Shown here piece after piece: positions 33,209 to 44,025 of a stretch of DNA of 64,000 nt. A program made the position numbers and the translations under genes. The notes below the pieces were generated by a model. It made no database searches. It saw only the letters and a program-made list of their open reading frames with translations, and was not told the DNA's origin. Source of the stretch: Rhizopus arrhizus (taxonomy: Eukaryota; Mucoromycota; Mucoromycetes; Mucorales; Rhizopodaceae); contig JAKZZE010000023.1 of the NCBI GenBank assembly GCA_024220505.1, positions 372,001 to 436,000 on the forward strand. The letters are read 5' to 3'. Each line of letters opens with the position of its first letter. The stretch's first letter is position 1.

Positions 33209-36180
33209 TTACAAGTCAATGGTTTTTCTTGGAAGAGGTAAAAAAACAACATGATTATCAGGATAACCTTTTTTCATTGCAACGCAAGTAAAAATACGTG
33301 ATACTGGAAGAATGCAGTCTGAATCAGCAGGTCGAAATGAGTTATGATAGTACGCGGCACCAAGACATTCAAACCCTTGAAAGGGATGAAGTGGAGGATT
33401 GTACCAACGTACAAAAGCAAAGGTATGCTCATCAAAGGCTTCTGGTACAAAGACTTGACCATTTGGAAGGACAGATTTTTTCATTTGAAGCTGATGGCTA
33501 AAATAATATTGAACTTCGCCAATTCGCATTTCAGGCTCTTGTCCAAGAACAGCAGAATTACAAGCAACTTCAATATAGCAACCACGAGTAGCACGCGATG
33601 CCTTTGACCGATATCTTTGTCCAAGAATTTGAATTTCAGAAAAAAGAGAAATATCGGGAAGCACCATTGTAGACAACTTGTCAAATTCTTCTGGAGTGAA
33701 TGCACTTGCAAACGTTCGATCAGCATATACTAGTTTGTAAAAAGAGAAAAGATAACCATAGTGGTCTCGATTCAATCTATCTACATTAACTTTGTGTCTA
33801 ACGAAAGCTTGCGTATCAGGAGGTAGAATTTCAGCACCAGTGAAGATATCATTCAAACGTAGAGGAGCACTGACAAATAAACTGAAATCAAAGCAGGTCG
33901 AAGTAGATGAAGAAGCAACTAGGGAATCAGAAGGCGTTGGTGACAAGTAACCAAAGGAAGACATCATCACAGGATTCTGTTTAATTCCTTGTGGTAAGTT
34001 ACGGATGTAGTCACCATAGTGCACAACGGAAAGAAACTTCTTCATATATGTAACTTCGAACGCTGTTTTGTAGTTTACTGTCATCTTCTTAATGTCGCCA
34101 TTAAGCCTCTCAAAGCCATACAACCAAAATGCGTATATTGGGCCAAAGTCTTGGATAGAGTCCTTTAGATGCAGATGAAGATGCATATTTGGAGTGACCA
34201 TCTCTGGACCATACAATTCAACAACACCTATGACAAACTCATGGAATAGCTTGTGGGCCATCATGGCTTCATTCTGAGTAATGCATGGACGACATACGAT
34301 GTGACAGGCCTGTACAAACTTTGCCCAATTTTCTTTGTGACGGACTGGAAGACGAGACTTCAGTAAAAGGGGCGAAAGAGCAAGACACCAGGTTCTCCAT
34401 TCATCAGCCTTTAAGTCAGAAAAATTGCTGGCAATTTTCTGATTGATTGGCGTGTATTGTGCTGGCAGTATGATATCGTTTGCTTCCTTTTGCATTTCTT
34501 TCAAGTCAGCATCGGTCAAATATAATTCATGGGTAAGGTCACAAATAGTAGTACGCCATATTTTAACCATTTTCTTTGCTGTTCCTAGGAAAAGGCCATG
34601 CATAGGATCAATGGCAGTACAACGAACAAGATCAAGGTATTCCAAGTCATGTAGGGCAGAAAATCGAGTACCAAATTTCTGTTCCAAGTCAACTCTTTGT
34701 TTCTTTGTAGATGCTTCTTTCCAATTTCTTGCATGATGACGATTTTCAATATTGGTACGAAGTGACCAAGCACCAAGATCTTCAAGACCAAAAGAAAAAT
34801 CACGTTGAAGATTTGTATTGTAACGAGCAGGAAATGCTGTTGAGCATTTATTACAAGGTACAGTTGCATTGAATGAAGTAAACCCACTAACCTTTCGGCT
34901 AGCAGGAATATCACAAGCAATCAAAAACAGAGCAGCACGAACTTTGACAGGAGCATTGGGAGAATCAGCTGTACATGTGAAGAAGTCACCATAATAGAGA
35001 TCCTTTAGCTCCTTCACCAAAACTTGCAAATAGTTGTTGATTTGCATGTCTTTAGGTTCTTTGGGTCCAGGAATAACACAAACCAAGATGATATTTTCTT
35101 TTTTGTATCTGATGGATCTTGGAAGATTGTTTATCGTCAAGTAAACAGCACCAACAGAGTACACGGTTCTTTTTGAAGATTGAAACCAATCGACATTCAA
35201 AGTGAACAGAAGAGATCTAGCTTGACTGGTAAATATATTACCATCTCTATCTTTGAATTCATTCCAAAATTGACCATCATAGATATCGTACATAGTGTTG
35301 TTATGACGAGTACGATAGCGCCATGCTTCAATTGCTGATTCAAAGCCTGGTCGTGAGAACATCACTGTCAAAGCGTACTTGATCGAATTGAATGCCGAGA
35401 CCTTGTTAGCGTACATCTTGCTTGCACCAATATTCACAGATTGAAAGAGCTGTGCATTGCAAATGCCTTGGAATTCGGAAAAAGTACACCTTGAGTCACA
35501 ATGAATTGCTTCAGGTTCATATAGTGTGTGGCATTCAGGGCAGACAACAAGGCGAAACATACCTTTATAGGTATAATCGATTCCAACAGCATTTCGAAGA
35601 GTATCCAACTTGGCAGGAAAGATTGGTTCGTAATTCAAGAGGATAACAAGATCGTTAGCAAATTTCATTACTGTTTCCGCAGCATATTCAGAAATGAAAA
35701 ACAGCTGGAAATAGGTCAAGAAAATTGCTATAAAAGCAACAACATCATTTTGGAATCCTTCAAGTTTAACTAAAAGTTGACAAAGTAAGTATTTTATCTT
35801 TTACTAACACAATTTTAGAAGACGTTTACCTTTGGGCACATTAAATTCAACAACATCCATACAACTGGAGGCATCATCTTCACTATCGTCAGTGATTTGC
35901 CAATTAGAAAAGTCTTCATCACCATCATTCTCAGAATCATTTTCACTTGACGGAATCACTTCATTATTGGCATTAACTTCTGGAGTTGCCTCTGATTCAC
36001 CTGTTTATATATGATGCGTTAGCAAAAGAATTATTTTAATGTAAGTAACAAACCTTTAACAGCTTCTTTTTTTCTATGGCGAGCAAGAGTCCATTGCGTA
36101 ACAACTTGGTACTTGCCTACTTCTCCTCCAGAGCATTGGGTACAGTAACAATGGAATTTGTATGGGCTTGAAGAGTACAT
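33209..36180 (-). CDS. Plavaka/CACTA-like (tnp2) transposase, three exons
   Basis: Exons 36180-36054, 36000-35830 and 35769-33209 join in frame (phase 1, donors GTTTGT and GTAAAC) to give 952 residues. The N-terminus has a zinc-finger-like C-x-C-x2-C then T-x5-H pattern (FHCYCTQC, TLARHRKK). An acidic linker follows. The tnp2-type core includes CPECHTLYEP, CDIPASRKVSGF with CNKC, DPMHGLFLGTAKKM and later GFERLNGDIKK. This is the layout of fungal CACTA/Plavaka transposases, cut-and-paste enzymes. No stop or frameshift seen, so it may be active. It lies in the 3' flank of gene copy C and separates it from shared flank DNA at 37250-38130. I could not define the terminal repeats. Confidence 0.83.
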
Positions 36181-38361
36181 TATAAATACAATAAAGAATG
36201 TGTGTTACTAGATATATACTGTTTGATTAATAGCAACAATTGATGTTATTTATACTTTTTGAATATACAAATTTTTACCGTTATTTCAATTCATCGGCTA
36301 AAAATAATAATACAAGGAGGATGGGAAGATGCAGGAAAGATAATGGATAAATATGACATGTTGTCTTCTTGACGAATCAATCAAGAATGGTGTGAATTGT
36401 TCATTGATTTAACAATATTTATCAAATAGGATTACATTGATCTGCTATCCTTAAAAACAGGTTCCGATATGGTTCTTTAAATACCGATATGAACAATACA
36501 TCAAAGACGATCATTGCAGAAGTCTCATATTTATTTATAGAGATATGGTTTTACTATGATTCAGTAGTATTAAATTTATCTATGAGTATTTGCTTTTTGT
36601 ATAAATACAACAAAAACTTTTATACAATTGATATGTCGCTTTATGAACTCCTTATATACAGCTTCAAAATCAAACAATAAGAACCTTTAATACTCAGTTT
36701 GAAGTTCCAGAGGAAGAACAAGTTTCAATTGATGTTGTTATGTTACCGACATTATACAAGTGCCGCTAAACAAGAATAAATTTTTCATCAAGTAAAATCA
36801 ATTCAACTTTTGTGTTAAGATATTTGAATCTTTTCCCATCATATTCAGTATTATATTGATTGACTTACATAAGTGCACTACTTTACAAAAAAAAATGATG
36901 GAGTTTAGTTAAGTGTACTGCGGTAATCCAAAAAAAAAAGAAAAAAAAAAAGGCAAAGTAATGATATTCTTAATCAAAGATAGGACAAAAAACTCATAAA
37001 TAAAGGCATATATATTGAATAATAAATTGTAATTAGCACACAAAGGCAAATGAATTAAAACATCTGCAGTTGACGTCTCAGCTAGATTTTTTTTTTTTCA
37101 AAGTACTTAATCAAAAAAAAAATTTCCAATTTCAGTGCAATTTCTAAAACCGCTTTTTATAACCCAAAGTAAATCTCTGTATGCCCTATAAATAAAACGA
37201 AGGTCCTGTAAGTAGGTTTGTTCAACTTAAGACAATTTGTAAAAGTAAGTATTCTTTTGCAATGTCACTTTAACATTCTTTTTTTTTTTAACATGCACGT
37301 AATTCCAACATTGCTTTTTTCACATGCAAGTAATTCCGACATTGCAATTGTCTAATTTCAACATTACTTTTTCTTTTTTTCTAAATCTATCAAATGTTCT
37401 ATTTTATTTCATTAACAATAACTCTTTCTTATAGTCTCTGTTATAAGGAATCTCAAGACATGTAAATTCACTTGATGTTAATATTGTTGTTTCTTTTTGC
37501 AATTAAAAATAAAAATGATTACCAAACCCATACCCTTCTATTTTCTGCTTAGCTTTAGTCCTTTAAACATTGCACTATCATCTTTGATAGATGCTATTTT
37601 CCTTACGGTCAAAAAAAGAAATACCATTTTCTTTTTTCTTTTTTCTTTTTTTTTTTCCTTTTTCCTTGTTCATTTTTGTTTCTAGCTTTTATCTTTTATT
37701 TAACGTTTATATTTATTACTTCCCTATAGACCATTCTTTTATTTCAATTGTAAATAATTAATTTTACACTTCGTTGGATAAAAGCATTGAACTCATGTTC
37801 CCTTTCACAATTTAAGCAATATTGCTCTCTATCTTCTCATTATAAACGTACAATTTTTTTTTGGGTAGATATACTAAGTACTCTCTTTTTTTTTGCAGTA
37901 TAGCAAATCGAGTATGCTTTGCAAGAGGACGTCGCAACTCAAGCAGTTAAATTTCCGAGCTTACAGTCCAATGGATTTACGTTATTGACCTTTGTTGAAA
38001 TTAAAAAATCATACACTGAATTTGAAAACTTTTCATTTTCCCAATTTATAAGTTTGCATGGATTCATGTAGTACAAAAGAGACAAAAATTTTTTTACAAG
38101 AAATACAATTTCTTTTTATTCAATATACAGATTATAAACATATATATATCGTTATAGATATAACATATGTTTTTTTCTAGGTTTTTTTTGATACAAATAT
38201 TATATATCTATCCTGCAAATTCAAATTTGTATTATTTTATTCGAAGTTCAACTGTTAAAACACCCGAAGTATAATAATTTAGAATATAGGGATTGGGTGC
38301 AGTGGGAAAGTTGTGAAAAAATAAATACCTTATGTAACGGTCGTAAGAGCGAAAGAAAGGT
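36181..38361. other. AT-rich stretch between the CACTA-like gene and tRNA-Phe, no gene
   Basis: 36181-37250 should contain the 5' end of the CACTA-like element, but no convincing terminal repeat was found; GTGCACTAC near 36872 and GTGTACTGC near 36914 are possible subterminal motifs. 37250-38130 matches 25860-26930 downstream of copy B. Small frames (for example 36489-36680) have no support. Confidence 0.5.
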
Positions 38362-38434
38362 GCGGGTATAGCTCAGCTGGGAGAGCGTTAGACTGAAGAT
38401 CTAAAGGTCGGGTGTTCGATCCACTCTAGCCGCA
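38362..38434 (+). tRNA. tRNA-Phe (GAA)
   Basis: 73 nt with cloverleaf: acceptor GCGGGTA/TAGCCGC, D arm with GCTCAGCTGGGAGAGC, anticodon loop CTGAAGA (anticodon GAA), T arm GGGTG-TTCGATC-CACTC. The A box (TAGCTCAGCTGG) and B box (GTTCGATCC) give the internal Pol III promoter. There is a G:G mismatch at acceptor position 5 and a G:U in the T stem. No intron, no encoded CCA. A T7 run (38497-38503) is the likely Pol III terminator. The gypsy array starts 179 bp downstream. Confidence 0.88.
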
Positions 38435-38612
38435 TCGAGTACTCCGAAGTATCGACATAAACCCTCTCCCCTTTCAGGGCAGAAGTAATATTTCATTTTT
38501 TTACTGAAGCTGTGTCATATTGTTATACCTTTTGCTCCACTTTTGGTGTAGCTATGATTATGAATATTTGAACTCCGAAACTTCTTTTAAGCTTTAATTT
38601 TTGACGTTTTGT

Positions 38613-39169
38613 TGTAACACACAAGAATAAAACGGCGGAATTTAAATCGTTGCAGTTTATAACGAACGCCTTGCAGTTTACAACAACCACCTTACACTAT
38701 ACAACAACCGCCTCTTATGTTATAACAACCATTCAAAATACCAAAAACAGAACAAAACATAAAATCCAAAAACATATAAATAACCCCAAAGAATAATCTC
38801 AAAAAATACTTCACTTCTAACTTCCTAACTTCTCTCTTATTTTATTTTTACTTTTTCTTTTTATCAAATAAATATTCTTTTAAAGAGGCAAACTATCTCT
38901 TATTTTATTTAACATCAAGAACAAGAAGTCCCTTGAAGCTATTATACTTCATTGTAAATCCCCTTTTTTATTTTACTTTATCTTTTTATTTTTATTCTAC
39001 CTTAACTAAAACAGTTTGATCTACTTTATAAGATCTGGTGGTCACTATAACAAGCGAATCAAGCCAATCCAACTCATATAAAAGCAATTATTATACCAAT
39101 TACAACTTAAATCTGTTTATTTAAACCTCAACTCAACACACTCAAGCGAACTAGTAAAAATTTATTACA
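38613..39169 (+). repeat. Gypsy family 1 LTR, first copy
   Basis: 557 bp, TGTAACACAC...TTATTACA (TG..CA). It contains an internal TGGTGGTCACTA near 39036, a copy of the primer-binding-site core, about 135 bp before the actual one. A GATCTACTTTATAAGATC block precedes it. Confidence 0.9.
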
Positions 39170-39171
39170 TT

Positions 39172-39190
39172 TGGTGGTCACTACGAGGGG
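39172..39190 (+). promoter_or_regulatory. Primer-binding site of unit 1
   Basis: TGGTGGTCACTACGAGGGG starts two bases after the LTR; TGG pairs with the CCA end of a tRNA. Equivalent sites begin at 46946 and 54727. It does not match the 3' end of the tRNA-Phe at 38362-38434, so another tRNA is the primer. Confidence 0.75.
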
Positions 39191-39387
39191 AAATAAAACA
39201 TCAAATCAAGAAATCAAATCAAGAAATTAATACGAGGGGCAAAATTGAAAAACTACAACGAAATCACATCAATAAATCAAATTAAATCAAGAAACAATCC
39301 AAGAATATATTCACACCAAATCAAATCAAAAACAATCAGAAGACACTCAAAATAGAATCAACAATTTCAAAACACTTATTATCGACA

Positions 39388-40689
39388 ATGACAACAATAG
39401 GACCTAACGTGTTGGCTCCAGTCAGCAACCAAAGCGCAACCCAAGGATATCGTCCCAGGTTAATTGAATTTTATGGCTATGAAGGAGAAGATTTCCGACA
39501 TTTTTTAGAAATACTTGAATCATTTCTTGCAATTAGCAACATATACAGTGATTCACGAAAACTCGTCATCCTCAAGTCACAATTACGGCGCGCAGCAAAA
39601 ATATATTACGAAAATGTTATACTCAAAAAGAATCCTGAACTTACCTACGATGTAGCTATTGAAAAGCTGAAAGATCACTATATCACACCTGAATTAATAC
39701 AAAGTTATGAACTGGAATTCAATGAAATGTACCAAGGAGAACAAGAACATCCGCAAATTTTTCTGGCTAGACTACGAGAGGCAGCTGACCTAGCAAATAT
39801 TACTAGTGAAGAGGTGATTCAAAGTCGATTCCGTGCCGGTCTCTTAAGAGAAATTAAACAATTCTGTATCCAAAGCAGCTCCAAAACATTTCAAGAGTGG
39901 ATAAATCATGCAGAAGGATGGTGGAATGCAAACAGACCACGCAAGATCGCAATGGTCGATAACCCCTTTATTCCACGCAATATTAACAACGCCTTAATCT
40001 ACCACGACGAAGACAATTATCGCAACCATTACGCTATAAACAATCACAATGTTGAAATTATAGATACAGATGAAATACCAACACAAGTAGTCACAATAAA
40101 TGGTACGAGCAAACCAACCAGAATGATGCATCGTAATATCATTAGTGGCCCAACTCGATTAACAACCATGGATATAAATGGTCATACAAATGGTGTTCAA
40201 TATCAAGTGCATCATCGTCCAAGACATGAACATAATGAATCAGCACATTCAGACAGCCAACAAGAAATTCTCAACATGGTACAACAAGTTATTCGTAATG
40301 AACTAAACGGCTTTTATCAACCTAACAGATCATATAATCGTAACCCACTCGAAAATCCCAATAAATATAACAACAATTATCGTGACTACAGACGCAATAA
40401 TGAACATAGTGGCTATCAAAACAACAACGGAAATGGATACAACAACAACGGAAATGGATACAACAACAATGGAAATGGATACAACAACAAAGGATATAAC
40501 AACAACAACAACAATGGATACAGCAACCGTAACAACTACAACAATAATGGATACAACAAATATAGAAACAACGTTGATTATACCAGTAGAAAACCAGAAT
40601 ACAACAGCAACCAGCCAAATAATAACTACAATAATCAGTCTAATCCACAACAATATATACAACAGCAAAACCAGCCGTCAAAAAACTAG
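39388..40689 (+). CDS. gag: Gag (capsid) protein, unit 1
   Basis: 433 residues. A Ty3-type capsid region spans about 20-190 (FYGYEGEDFRHFLEILESF, then FLARLREAADLA, FRAGLLREIKQF). The C-terminal third (about 310-433) is very Asn/Tyr/Gly-rich, with tandem YNNNGNG units encoded by a 21-bp DNA repeat near 40425-40490. No CCHC zinc knuckle is visible, so RNA binding would have to come from the basic, Asn-rich tail. The protein forms the virus-like particle that packages element RNA. The ORF ends SKN-stop inside a frameshift signal. Start is the first ATG after the leader. Confidence 0.88.
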   Translation: MTTIGPNVLAPVSNQSATQGYRPRLIEFYGYEGEDFRHFLEILESFLAISNIYSDSRKLVILKSQLRRAAKIYYENVILKKNPELTYDVAIEKLKDHYITPELIQSYELEFNEMYQGEQEHPQIFLARLREAADLANITSEEVIQSRFRAGLLREIKQFCIQSSSKTFQEWINHAEGWWNANRPRKIAMVDNPFIPRNINNALIYHDEDNYRNHYAINNHNVEIIDTDEIPTQVVTINGTSKPTRMMHRNIISGPTRLTTMDINGHTNGVQYQVHHRPRHEHNESAHSDSQQEILNMVQQVIRNELNGFYQPNRSYNRNPLENPNKYNNNYRDYRRNNEHSGYQNNNGNGYNNNGNGYNNNGNGYNNKGYNNNNNNGYSNRNNYNNNGYNKYRNNVDYTSRKPEYNSNQPNNNYNNQSNPQQYIQQQNQPSKN

Positions 40690-40737
40690 ATGGGTCGGTT
40701 GTTTTCAATAATGAAATTAATGGTCAATCGAATACCC
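40680..40737 (+). promoter_or_regulatory. Programmed -1 frameshift signal, unit 1
   Basis: The slippery heptamer A AAA AAC (40680-40686) sits in phase with gag, directly followed by the gag TAG. Five bases further on, GGGTCGGTTG (40692-40701) can pair with CAATCG (40725-40730) and ACCC (40734-40737), giving ten pairs with a 3-nt bulge and a 23-nt loop. The -1 frame is open from here through pol. This matches retroviral -1 sites in sequence and spacing. Confidence 0.75.
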
Positions 40738-43700
40738 ACCATAATAAACCCATTCACCAATCTCAGTTAAATCAGCATCAATATCAAAACAATAAAACAT
40801 CACCTCAACAATCCCGACATCTTAACGCTATTCTAACTCAAAATGAAAGTGATTCCAACTATAAAAGAGAATTATATGCTGCAGTCAGACCCGAAAAGCC
40901 ACCTGAAGTAGCTAAAGGGGTCCCATATAAGAAAACCAGACCAACTCCACAAGAAAAGCAAACAAGAACACCGATTATTACTAGAAAAGTCAATACACGT
41001 CAACACTTTGAAGAAATCAACCCATCTGCTACAAATCAAATAGTTACAAACAAAAGTAAAGATATGGATATAGATCTCCCTGTGAAAGAAGTAGAAAGAA
41101 AAACACCTCGACAAAGAGCAAAAAGAGAACAACCTGATATATCTTATAATATTGTAAACGATGTGCTGGAACAACCTGCAAAGATATCAGTACGAGATCT
41201 GATAACTACTGCACCTAAATTCCGCAGAGAATTAATTAGTGCCTGTAGACCAAAAAGAAAAATAGTCAATAAGCAAGTACCTCAACAGACAATGGCATTA
41301 ATTGAAGATGACGATATAAATACAACAGCTGTATATTCAAAAGTCAATATTGGAAATCACAGAGTCAAAACTCTAGTAGACTGTGGGGCAGCAAAGACAT
41401 GCATGTCAAAGGCTTTAGCAGATACTTTGGAATTAAGTATAGATGCTGCATCAGAAAGCGTCTTTACCCTGGGAAATGGAACAAAGCAACCTGCATTAGG
41501 AATTATCTATGATGTACCAATTGAAGTAAAAGAAGATATGATCATACCTTGTACAATAGAAGTTTTACCAACCTGTCCATCGCATCTTATTATTGGAAAC
41601 AACTGGTTAAACCGTGCAAAAGCAAAGATAGACTTCAACAGTTCGTCCTTAAAGGTATCATACAAGAAACAGAAAGCCGAATTGCCTATATCATTTCTCC
41701 GCAGAAAAGAAAGCGTACCAAAAATGATTAGTCATACACAAACATATCAAAATCCTGTCAGCATGACAAATTCTTCACCCAAACGAGTTCACTTTGAAGA
41801 TGAGTCATATGAAGATGATAGTACAGAAAGTGGTGATTCTGAAGAAATATCTGAAAGCGACGAAGTAAGCGATGAAGACTATACAGCCGAAAATGAATCT
41901 TCAGAGGAAGAATTACCTCAAGAACAAATGGAAACTTCATTGTTAGTATTAGATAAAGATATGGAACAATCTATAGAACTAGTACCAGAAGAAAAAGAAA
42001 ATATTGTTAGAGCACCAAAAGATGGAATGGTTTTGAAAGCATTCACATCAAATACTTTTCGAATTGACAAGCCACCTGGAAATTATCGAAAGCTTACTTA
42101 CAGCTTTAACATAACTAACAAAGACATCAGTGAAGCCATGGGATACTTCGATATAAATTCAAATATTATTATCAACAAAAGAAACGTCGAAATACATATA
42201 TACAATCGATCAGGAAACAACATATATTTGAAGCCGCATGAAGAAATAGGTGTTTTAGAAGAATACGATCTAGAAAACGAAGAGATGATACAAGCATACC
42301 AACTCAATAGAAATTATGATTTGTTTGCCATGGAAAAAGATGTAGATTCAAATGAAGACACAGAAAACGAAACAATAGATCAAGAATCCTACGCCAAGCT
42401 AGAAATTGGAAAAATTGAAGAAATGACAGAAAAGAAATTAAGAAAACTGATATACAAGTACAAGGAGATATTTGACTGGAACAATGACACTATTGGATAT
42501 ACACAATTGATGAAACACAAAATTATAATTGAAGAAAATATACAACCTATCAGTCACAGACCTTATCGACTCAGCCCTATCGAATCGGAATACTTGCAAA
42601 AAGAATTAGAAAAATATTGCAAATTAGGAGTCATCGCACCCTCAAATAGTCCTTGGTCTGCACCTGTTATTTTAGTCAAAAAGAAGAATGGCGAATATCG
42701 TATGGTAATTGACTACCGCAAGCTGAATACTGTAACCAAAAAGGATTCTTACCCACTACCGAGAATTGATGATCTACTCGACACACTAGGAAAGGCCAAA
42801 GTATTTTCCGCCTTAGACATGAGAGCTGGATTTCATCAAGTTCCAATGGAAGAAGAAAGCAAAGAGCTAACCGCATTCACAACCAAATTTGGAGTTTATC
42901 ATTACAATACGTTACCAATGGGATTAGTCAATTCACCAGCAACCTTTCAAAGATTAATTGATCTCTGCTTCCGACCACTTCTCAACAAATGTTTAGTTGC
43001 ATATATAGATGATTTGAATGTATATTCTAATGACAACCATGAACATCTTCTTCACCTAGAACAAGTATTCAATTGCATTAAAATTGCCAACTTAAAGCTC
43101 AATCCAGAGAAATGCTTCTTTTTCAAAGATCATCTGAAGTTTCTTGGATATATTGTAACTAAAGAAGGGATACAAACTGATCCAAGCAAAATTGAAAAGA
43201 TTGAAAATTATCCAGTTCCTAAAACACTCACGCAAATAAGAGGGTTCCTTGGATTGGCCTCATATTATCGAAGATTTATTAAAAATTTTGCAGCAATCGC
43301 ACGTCCTTTACACGATCAAACCAAAACATCAAAAAGAATACCTTGGACTAACAAGACAACCGAATCATTCGAATTGTTAAAGAAATTATTAACACAAGCA
43401 CCGGTTTTGGCAAGACCTGACTTTAATCGAGACTTTATCTTAGTAACAGACGCATCAAGAAATGGTCTTGGATGTATACTGACTCAGTTGGATGAGAACA
43501 ACCACGAACATCCAATTATATATGCCAGCAGAAGCCTCAAATCAAGCGAAGGAAACTATGGTGTATCTAAACTTGAATGTTTAGCAGTAATATGGGCAGT
43601 CAAATTATTTAGACCATATCTATTGGGAAGAAAATTCACAATTATTACCGATCACTCTGCATTAAAAGGTTTACTCAATTCTACAAATCCAACAGGAATC

Positions 43701-43805
43701 ATTGCAAGATGGATCACAATCTTAGCAGAATATGAATACGAAATCAAATATCGACCTGGAAGAGTCAATGAGAGTGCCGATTTCATGTCTAGACTTGGAT
43801 ACTGA
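40680..43805 (+). CDS. pol: Pol: protease, reverse transcriptase, RNase H, unit 1
   Basis: The frame is open from the slippery site (gag-pol fusion by -1 shift); the first ATG is at 41064 (913 residues from there). From that ATG: aspartic protease about 95-190 with catalytic block LVDCGAAKT (Cys where Thr or Ser is usual). An acidic Ser/Glu linker is at about 245-290. RT spans about 500-680, with VIDYRKLN, LDMRAGFHQ, TLPMGLVNSPATFQ and AYIDD. RNase H follows with VTDASRNGLG, YASRSL and ITDHSALKG. It converts element RNA to cDNA. It ends soon after NESADFMSRLGY, with no integrase in frame, unlike standard Ty3 pol. Confidence 0.9.
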   Translation, partial: KKLDGSVVFNNEINGQSNTHHNKPIHQSQLNQHQYQNNKTSPQQSRHLNAILTQNESDSNYKRELYAAVRPEKPPEVAKGVPYKKTRPTPQEKQTRTPIITRKVNTRQHFEEINPSATNQIVTNKSKDMDIDLPVKEVERKTPRQRAKREQPDISYNIVNDVLEQPAKISVRDLITTAPKFRRELISACRPKRKIVNKQVPQQTMALIEDDDINTTAVYSKVNIGNHRVKTLVDCGAAKTCMSKALADTLELSIDAASESVFTLGNGTKQPALGIIYDVPIEVKEDMIIPCTIEVLPTCPSHLIIGNNWLNRAKAKIDFNSSSLKVSYKKQKAELPISFLRRKESVPKMISHTQTYQNPVSMTNSSPKRVHFEDESYEDDSTESGDSEEISESDEVSDEDYTAENESSEEELPQEQMETSLLVLDKDMEQSIELVPEEKENIVRAPKDGMVLKAFTSNTFRIDKPPGNYRKLTYSFNITNKDISEAMGYFDINSNIIINKRNVEIHIYNRSGNNIYLKPHEEIGVLEEYDLENEEMIQAYQLNRNYDLFAMEKDVDSNEDTENETIDQESYAKLEIGKIEEMTEKKLRKLIYKYKEIFDWNNDTIGYTQLMKHKIIIEENIQPISHRPYRLSPIESEYLQKELEKYCKLGVIAPSNSPWSAPVILVKKKNGEYRMVIDYRKLNTVTKKDSYPLPRIDDLLDTLGKAKVFSALDMRAGFHQVPMEEESKELTAFTTKFGVYHYNTLPMGLVNSPATFQRLIDLCFRPLLNKCLVAYIDDLNVYSNDNHEHLLHLEQVFNCIKIANLKLNPEKCFFFKDHLKFLGYIVTKEGIQTDPSKIEKIENYPVPKTLTQIRGFLGLASYYRRFIKNFAAIARPLHDQTKTSKRIPWTNKTTESFELLKKLLTQAPVLARPDFNRDFILVTDASRNGLGCILTQLDENNHEHPIIYASRSLKSSEGNYGVSKLECLAVIWAVKLFRPYLLGRKFTIITDHSALKGLLNSTNPTGIIARWITILAEYEYEIKYRPGRVNESADFMSRLGY

Positions 43806-44025
43806 ACACTAAAAGCCGCAGCAATATGATTGTCACCTGAAACACACATTTATTTTATAAAACTACATGGAGGCAGGGAGGGGTAGTTGAAACAACACAA
43901 AACACAAAAAAAAAAAAAAAAAAAAAAACTACAATGAAAAAAAAAAAAAAAAAATCTTACCTGAAACTCATAAAACCACAATACAACCAAATTAAGCAAA
44001 TTTACCGAGTACAAGAATTACAAAA
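43806..44025 (+). other. Spacer with poly(A) tracts between pol and integrase, unit 1
   Basis: 220 bp, non-coding in all frames relevant to pol. It holds A runs of 23 (43905-43927) and 18 (43938-43955), then TCTTACCTG. Equivalent spacers lie at 51580-51801 and 59361-59581. It may serve as an A-rich leader for integrase translation or hide an intron; neither is shown. Confidence 0.6.

Noticed and set aside
40322..40668. Cys- and Val-rich frames antisense to gag (repeated in units 2 and 3)
   Set aside because: They are the complement of the Asn-codon repeats and have no independent support.
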